Source: Spirochaetia bacterium UBA5368
GTDB lineage: Bacteria; Spirochaetota; UBA4802; UBA5368
Reading direction: 5' to 3'
Assembly: GCA_002407865.1 (NCBI GenBank)
Contig: DHPI01000067.1
Coordinates: forward strand, 25,580-51,723
DNA length: 26,144 bases
Both the position numbers and the translations under genes were made by a program. Positions 21,568 through 26,144 of the stretch are shown one piece after another. Every line of letters starts with the position of its first letter. Within the stretch, counting starts at the first letter, position 1. The notes beneath the pieces were generated by a model. It searched no databases. It was not told the origin of the DNA and saw only the letters and a program-made list of their open reading frames with translations.

Positions 21568-23004
21568 TCATTCCATGACCGCAGTCTTTTTTATTATAAT
21601 ATTGTATTTTTTCAATTTATTATGCATCGTTTTGCGCGATATCTTCAACGCCCGTGCCGTATTCGAAATATTGTAATTAAAATGCTGAAGCATCCGCTCG
21701 AGATAGTCTTTTTCCATATCCTCGATGCTTTTCACGGTAACATCCTTCGATCGTGATACTCTCATTTGCGGTTTCTCGGGAAAAGCGCTCACTATCTCGG
21801 CCGCCGTTCCGTAATTTTCATATTCCAGAACACTGCTGATATCATCGACAGTAACAAGCTTGTTCGTCGACAGCAACACAAGCCTCTTAATTACATTTTC
21901 AAGCTGCCGCACATTTCCAGGCCAGCTATACTCAACAAGAAACAATCGTGCCTTGAGTTCGATATTGACATCACGCCCGTATTCGGTATTGAATTTGTTT
22001 AAAAAATGATCAATGAACAGCGGGGTATCCTCTTTTCTTTCGCGCAAAGGCGGCAGATAGACAGGGACAACATTCAGACGATAGTAAAGATCCTCCCTGA
22101 ATTTGTTTTCCACAACAAGCTCGCGCAGGTCTCTGTTGCTCGCGGCGACTATTCTCGTATTGACTTTAATGATCTGATTGCCGCCGATGCGCTCGAATTC
22201 CTTTTCCTGTAACACCCTCAGCAGTTTGGCCTGCATATCAATTGACAAATTGCTTATTTCATCAAGAAAAAGCGATCCCTTGCTGGCGACTTCGAATTTC
22301 CCTATTTTTCTTGAAATCGCGCCAGTAAACGCGCCCTTTTCATGGCCGAATAATTCGCTGCCGATAAGGTCCTGCGGAATGGTGCTGCAATCGATCGATC
22401 TGAACGGAAACTGCTTCCTGTTGCTGTTATAATGTACGGCTTTCGCGATTATTTCTTTTCCCGTGCCGCTCTCTCCTATTATCAGCACGGTACTGTCGGT
22501 ATCTATCACCTTCTCGAGCGTGCTGAATATCCGCTGCATCTGCGGAGACTTCCCAATAATGTTCTTGAAACGAAAGCGCTCGCCGACCTGCTCCCTCAGA
22601 CGCGTCACTTCGCTTTCAAGCTCGATTTTCTCGACGATATTCTTTAATATCACCATAAGTTTATCGGTATCGAAAGGCTTTACCAAATAATCGTACGCGC
22701 CAAGTTTCATTGATGTGATAGCGGTTTCTATATCATTTGACGCGGTGATTACGACTACCGCGATCTTGATCTTTTCTTCATATATCTGGCGAAGAACGTC
22801 GATTCCATTCATGCCCGGGAGCTGCAGGTCGAGGATGAGTATGTCGTGGGCGTTTCTCTTTATCTTTTCAAGAATCGTGTCTCCCCTGTCAATGGTGTCA
22901 ACATCAAAAGAATCCCTGAGAAGATCGCTCAGAAGATCCCTGATCCCTTTTTCGTCATCCGCGACGAGTAATTTATAATTTCTATCCATAGTATTTTCGT
23001 GCAT
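21568..23004 (-). CDS. NtrC-family sigma-54 response regulator
   Basis: This 478-residue protein has a receiver domain (about 10-125: LLVADDEKG, phosphoacceptor Asp59 in LILDLQLPG, Lys109 in LVKPF). The AAA+ domain (about 145-380) has GESGTGKE (177-184) and an intact GAFTGA (224-229). A Fis-type helix-turn-helix ends it, with LKISRKTMHNKLKKY. Phosphorylation should trigger activation of sigma-54 promoters. The start at 23004 overlaps the kinase stop as TAATG with no clear ribosome site, so translation is probably coupled; ATG 22989 is an alternative. It closes the operon that begins with proA. Its targets are unknown. Confidence 0.95.
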   Translation of the reverse strand: MHENTMDRNYKLLVADDEKGIRDLLSDLLRDSFDVDTIDRGDTILEKIKRNAHDILILDLQLPGMNGIDVLRQIYEEKIKIAVVVITASNDIETAITSMKLGAYDYLVKPFDTDKLMVILKNIVEKIELESEVTRLREQVGERFRFKNIIGKSPQMQRIFSTLEKVIDTDSTVLIIGESGTGKEIIAKAVHYNSNRKQFPFRSIDCSTIPQDLIGSELFGHEKGAFTGAISRKIGKFEVASKGSLFLDEISNLSIDMQAKLLRVLQEKEFERIGGNQIIKVNTRIVAASNRDLRELVVENKFREDLYYRLNVVPVYLPPLRERKEDTPLFIDHFLNKFNTEYGRDVNIELKARLFLVEYSWPGNVRQLENVIKRLVLLSTNKLVTVDDISSVLEYENYGTAAEIVSAFPEKPQMRVSRSKDVTVKSIEDMEKDYLERMLQHFNYNISNTARALKISRKTMHNKLKKYNIIIKKTAVME

Positions 23005-23702
23005 TACAGGCGTATGCCAAACCCGCTGGATGTCTCATCAACAAACATTTCGAACTCCCAGTTGAGGCGAAAGGCTATGACATATGCTTCGTACAACTCC
23101 AGCCCGGTTTTGAAGTGCTTTTTTGACGCAAACGGCAGAAAGAATATAGTATTCTGCAATTCGCGGAAATCAGCATTTTTAAAAATAATACTGATTTCCG
23201 GCGCTTCCAATCCGTTATTACGTATTTCAATCCGCAATCGCGCTCCCGGATTGTTTTCCCAATCAAATCCAGCAAGTATATTCGTAATAAATCGTGCGCA
23301 TAGCTCTCTGTCGGTATTTGATAGTATCGGCGCCGTTCCTGTCAGCAGTTCAGTCCGCGCATATATCTCTTTCGGCATTGTCTCCAGTATCGCACCGACA
23401 AGACGAGAGATATCGACCTCTTCTTCTTCTCCGCTTCGTATCGTAAATATTTCATAAAGATCACGAAACAGCGCATCAAGCCTGTTTATCTGTTCTATGA
23501 TTGTTCGGCGCGCCTTCGCGGATACCTCAGAATCTCCGGACTTCATTTCGAGTATCTGCGCATACCCTTTTATGGTAGTAAGCGGATTTTTTATCTCGTG
23601 ACTGAGATTTCGGATTACGCGTTCAATAAGATCGTATTCTTTTATTTCCATCCTCATCAGTCTCGTGAATAGTGTAGGAACCGCGCCGCAGTAAGGCCGC
23701 AT
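23004..23702 (-). CDS. Histidine kinase with intact HisKA and degenerate ATPase domain
   Basis: This 232-residue cytosolic protein starts almost directly with a HisKA domain. The phosphoacceptor His35 is in LSHEIKNPLTTIKGYAQIL. The following GHKL-like region is weak: an N-box-like RFITNILAGF is present, but no DxGxG box is visible. The G2 region reads KHFKTGLELYEAYVIAF, and the end SSGFGIRL resembles the final strand. There is no sensor or membrane domain. It may be a phosphatase, a phosphotransfer protein or a kinase depending on a partner. The ATG at 23702 overlaps the rsfS stop (TAATG) and its own stop overlaps the NtrC-family start the same way, so the three are translated as a chain. Confidence 0.82.
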   Translation of the reverse strand: MRPYCGAVPTLFTRLMRMEIKEYDLIERVIRNLSHEIKNPLTTIKGYAQILEMKSGDSEVSAKARRTIIEQINRLDALFRDLYEIFTIRSGEEEEVDISRLVGAILETMPKEIYARTELLTGTAPILSNTDRELCARFITNILAGFDWENNPGARLRIEIRNNGLEAPEISIIFKNADFRELQNTIFFLPFASKKHFKTGLELYEAYVIAFRLNWEFEMFVDETSSGFGIRL

Positions 23703-24058
23703 TAAAACTTCAGTTTCTCGGCATCAGCCCATAATTTTTCGAGTTGATAAAACGCGCGCATCTCTTCTGTGAAGATGTGCAATATAATTTCATTATAATC
23801 GAGCACAATCCACGGCGAATCAAGTTTCGATTTCATTCTTTCGTGCAATCCGTTGTTCCTGAAGTATTTTTGAGCCTCCCGCGCGAGCGCCCTGCAATGA
23901 ATGAGCGAGTTTCCGGTGCAAATGAGGAAATAATCGAAATAGCTGTGTATTCCCATCATGTTAAGCAAAACAACGTCTATTCCCTTTTTTTCCTCGAACA
24001 ACCGAGCGCAGCCCTGCGCATAGGCGACTATTTCAGATTTATGCAATCGTTTACTCAT
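23702..24058 (-). CDS. rsfS: Ribosomal silencing factor RsfS (DUF143)
   Basis: This 118-residue protein has the family pattern in order: GIDVVLLNMMGIHSYFDYF, then ICTGNSLIHCRALAREAQ, then WIVLDYNEIILHIFTEEMR and FYQLEKLW. RsfS binds ribosomal protein L14 on the large subunit and blocks subunit joining when nutrients are short. The open frame extends to 24136, but those residues are unlike the family. ATG 24058, with AGG a few bases upstream, starts at the expected place and overlaps the LCP gene by 8 bp. Linkage to nadD is common in bacteria, while the chain into a two-component pair is not. Confidence 0.93.
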   Translation of the reverse strand: MSKRLHKSEIVAYAQGCARLFEEKKGIDVVLLNMMGIHSYFDYFLICTGNSLIHCRALAREAQKYFRNNGLHERMKSKLDSPWIVLDYNEIILHIFTEEMRAFYQLEKLWADAEKLKF

Positions 24059-25229
24059 TATCCTGACCTTCATCCTGCCCTGTCTGCGCATTGTTTTTCG
24101 GGTTCTGCGCGCCTCCCTGTAAATAGTCCTTGCCAATTATAATCAACGCGCTGTTCAATTGCATGCTATCAACGATATGGTATATCTTGTTAATACCCGT
24201 AATTTCCGCGACCCTGCGCACGCTGGACATATCCCCATTCTGATTAATCACGACAGTGGCATCCATAAACTGGTACGGCGATGTGCCAAATTCAACAACA
24301 TTGAGCCCTTCCCTGTTCAATATATTTCTCATCTTTTTTGCGAGACCCGGAACGCTGGTGCCGTTGAGTATCTTCACTTTGACCGACGCCGATTTGTCCG
24401 GAGCGTCCCCCAGAACAAGTTTTGTTAAAAATTCCTTCTCGTAAAGCTTGTAGGCAATATCATCGACTATGTAATATCCTCTATCATCAACAGAGCCCGG
24501 CAACAGTGTGCACATCAATTCATTATCATCATACATATATTTCAAAAGCGAAAGTACTTCCTGATCGAGCAGGTTCGTTTTTATTTTTTTTACCGCTTCC
24601 AGAACAAAATCGCTGCCGGTAAATTTTTTATAATGGTCCCTGTTATAGTATAGAGTATAGAGAATATCCTGTATCCTGTCGTATTTTTTAAATATCGACG
24701 ACCCTTCCACCATATTGATGTACTCGACGACTTTTTCCCCATCGTAATAATTAAGGCCGATCTTTGCACCCGGAATGCTTTTCGCCTGGTCCAGGATAAA
24801 AAGGTCCACCCCTTCAATAAGGTCCACAATCCTTTTCACGTCCGGAGAGTACAATTCAATATAAAACGGAACGTACATTTTCAAGTCATGGCCGAGAGAT
24901 TCGCTTATTCGCGTAAAGCTTCCGGATTCCAGCTCATCGATACGCTTGAACGATGTCCCCTTTCTGTTAAGGCGTATTTTATAGGAGGGCGGAATAAAGG
25001 TAATACCGATCTTTTTGCTCTCAACGTTGACACTGAGCACCGCGAAAAACCTGTGCCTGTCATCGTTAAAAACGTTGTTTCCCTCTATCAGCACATTAAT
25101 CATTTTTTTATTGCGTACAAGAATCTCTATGGCATTCCGTGTCGCATATCTGTACATAAAAACAGCGATAAGAAAAACAATTACCGCCGCTGCGCCGGCA
25201 ATAGTGTATCGTACTACTTTTTTGTCCAA
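24051..25229 (-). CDS. LCP (LytR-CpsA-Psr) family membrane protein with C-terminal LytR_C domain
   Basis: This 392-residue protein has one N-terminal membrane segment (about 8-28) and then an extracytoplasmic LCP-like domain (about 42-200). A LytR_C domain (about 285-375) opens with VKVKILNGTSVPGLAKKM. LCP enzymes attach glycopolymers to peptidoglycan, but key sites look altered. The usual SIPRDT reads FIPPSYKI, and the YVRxRH...R segment reads YINMVEGSSIFKKYDRIQ, so transferase activity is doubtful. The C-terminal tail is Gln/Asn-rich. The start is a TTG at 25229, with AAGGGG about 10 bases before it. No ATG precedes the membrane segment in this frame. It overlaps nadD by 16 bp and rsfS by 8 bp. 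Confidence 0.82.
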   Translation of the reverse strand: MDKKVVRYTIAGAAAVIVFLIAVFMYRYATRNAIEILVRNKKMINVLIEGNNVFNDDRHRFFAVLSVNVESKKIGITFIPPSYKIRLNRKGTSFKRIDELESGSFTRISESLGHDLKMYVPFYIELYSPDVKRIVDLIEGVDLFILDQAKSIPGAKIGLNYYDGEKVVEYINMVEGSSIFKKYDRIQDILYTLYYNRDHYKKFTGSDFVLEAVKKIKTNLLDQEVLSLLKYMYDDNELMCTLLPGSVDDRGYYIVDDIAYKLYEKEFLTKLVLGDAPDKSASVKVKILNGTSVPGLAKKMRNILNREGLNVVEFGTSPYQFMDATVVINQNGDMSSVRRVAEITGINKIYHIVDSMQLNSALIIIGKDYLQGGAQNPKNNAQTGQDEGQDNE

Positions 25230-25810
25230 GATCTGTATAACCCCTTAGCGCAAATATATTCTTCAACGGCAGGCGGAACCATGTTCCGAATGGATAATCC
25301 CCGTACAACTCGTTCGCGTATCATTGAAGAACTTATGTCAATGCGGGGATTCTCCGCGAAAATTACAGACGCCTCTTTCAACGATATATGGCTATTGGCA
25401 AGTTCATCCCCCGGCCGGCGCATCACAACCAGCGTCACCATCCGAAGAAGCGTTGTGTACTCCCTCCATGTTTGCAGCTCGTTGTACGAATCCGCGCCAA
25501 CCAGTAAAAAAAAATCGTCGTCGGGATACATGGCCTTCATTTCATTGACGGTAAAAATTGTATATGAATCCGTAGCCCTGTCAATCTCAATACGCGACGC
25601 GAAAAAGTCCTGCTCGCCCTCGATGGCACATTCCATCATATGATAGCGTTCCTCCGGCGAGACGTCCTCCTCAATATGCTTGTGCACGGGGCGTTTTGAC
25701 GGGATAAAAATGATTCTATCAAGGAAACACTGCTCCAGTATAAACCTGGCGCAAATCAGATGCCCGCAATGAACCGGGTTGAAGGTGCCCCCAAAAATCC
25801 CGGTTCTCAC
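25214..25810 (-). CDS. nadD: Nicotinate-nucleotide adenylyltransferase
   Basis: This 198-residue enzyme makes deamido-NAD from nicotinate mononucleotide and ATP. It shows [15 protein letters not shown] with the HxGH nucleotidyltransferase signature (His15, His18), then [19 protein letters not shown], and near the end [16 protein letters not shown], equivalent to the ISSTxIR motif. The length is normal. It starts with GTG at 25810, inside a GTGA overlap with the proA stop, so translation is coupled. It lies in the order proA, nadD, LCP, rsfS, a housekeeping arrangement seen in several Gram-negative phyla. Confidence 0.95.
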   Translation of the reverse strand: MRTGIFGGTFNPVHCGHLICARFILEQCFLDRIIFIPSKRPVHKHIEEDVSPEERYHMMECAIEGEQDFFASRIEIDRATDSYTIFTVNEMKAMYPDDDFFLLVGADSYNELQTWREYTTLLRMVTLVVMRRPGDELANSHISLKEASVIFAENPRIDISSSMIRERVVRGLSIRNMVPPAVEEYICAKGLYRSWTKK

Positions 25811-26144
25811 GACCTGATCTGCCCCGACCCGTAAATTACATATTTAAGGCAAGTAAGCCCTTCTATCCCCATGGTTCCTCGCGCATGAAGTTTCTGCGTC
25901 GAAATACCGACTTCCGCGCCAAGGCCGAATTCGCCTCCGTCATGAAAACGCGTCGACGCATTCACAAACACCGCCGCAGAATCGACCTCCTTGAGAAACC
26001 TTTCCGAATTGGCATACTCTGATGTTATAATCGCCTCCGAATGCCCTGAACCATATCTGGTTATATGCTTCATTGCTTCGTCAATTGAATCGACAATTTT
26101 AACGGAAAGAATCAGATCGCCGTACTCGGCAGACCAGTCATCCT
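25807..26144 (-). CDS. proA: Gamma-glutamyl phosphate reductase, C-terminal part (N-terminus beyond window)
   Basis: About 111 codons are visible, open at the right edge. They include the C-terminal ProA motifs [50 protein letters not shown] and [20 protein letters not shown], ending YGSGQIRS. ProA reduces gamma-glutamyl phosphate to glutamate semialdehyde in proline synthesis. The catalytic cysteine lies in the missing part. The TGA overlaps the GTG start of nadD, so this is the upstream gene of the operon as seen here; proB and obgE would be expected beyond the edge. Confidence 0.95.
   Translation of the reverse strand, partial: DDWSAEYGDLILSVKIVDSIDEAMKHITRYGSGHSEAIITSEYANSERFLKEVDSAAVFVNASTRFHDGGEFGLGAEVGISTQKLHARGTMGIEGLTCLKYVIYGSGQIRS

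Noticed and set aside
24888..25643. Plus-strand open frame of 251 codons
   Set aside because: It is antisense to the LCP and nadD genes, both with convincing motifs and coupled starts.
1..26144. Mobile elements, CRISPR arrays, prophage or plasmid origin
   Set aside because: No transposase, integrase, regularly spaced repeats, terminal repeats or phage genes are visible. The tRNA genes show no flanking integrase or duplicated 3' end.

Overview
The window looks like part of the chromosome of a Gram-negative anaerobe of about 50% GC. No phage, transposon, insertion sequence or CRISPR array is visible. The lineage is uncertain. The order proA-nadD-LCP-rsfS, a FadN/FadA beta-oxidation pair and many two-component genes would suit a Spirochaetota-like bacterium. 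The heterodisulfide-reductase-like, multihaem and ORP-type genes are more familiar from Desulfobacterota. Phylogeny of the core genes would settle this. The assignment is inference.

Left part (1-4000). A partial hemW and a periplasmic-type nagZ lie on the minus strand. Divergent from them, across a 238-bp gap, is a translationally coupled pair on the plus strand: an anti-sigma-type ATPase and a LOG-family protein.

4009-9353 (minus). A membrane redox module is transcribed leftwards: a CCG-domain iron-sulfur protein, a NarI/DsrM-like cytochrome b, and a secreted c-type cytochrome with six CxxCH motifs. This set resembles the Tmc/Dsr/Hmc complexes that link periplasmic cytochrome c to cytoplasmic thiol or iron-sulfur chemistry. 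It is followed by receiver, histidine kinase, receiver. Both PAS domains of the kinase carry the same four-cysteine pattern, which suggests an iron-sulfur or redox sensor.

9515-16005 (minus). This is a cluster like the anaerobe-specific ORP (orange protein) system. It has three NifX/NifB-type small proteins, two MinD-type ATPases with inserted ferredoxin domains, an Mrp/NBP35 ATPase, a DUF5320-like glycine-rich protein and an unrecognised helical protein. Just upstream is a sigma-54 activator whose PAS domain also has clustered cysteines. Two copies of the perfect inverted repeat TTGCA-N3-TGCAA lie between the activator and the first small protein, about 215-250 bp upstream of a plausible -24/-12 element. 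This is the expected layout for enhancer-dependent control. A strong terminator divides the cluster into a small-protein unit and an ATPase unit.

16006-21600. A secreted protein of unknown function (plus) is followed by tRNA-Leu(UAA) and tRNA-Cys(GCA) on the minus strand, and then a roughly 350-bp AT-rich leader. A fadN-fadA operon follows and ends in a strong hairpin. A 47-codon ORF with a good ribosome site sits alone between two terminators.

21568-26144 (minus). A tightly overlapping operon runs proA (partial), nadD, LCP/LytR_C, rsfS, a truncated-looking histidine kinase and an NtrC-family regulator. Essential housekeeping genes are thus co-transcribed with a two-component pair. The LCP protein and the kinase both seem to lack residues normally needed for catalysis.
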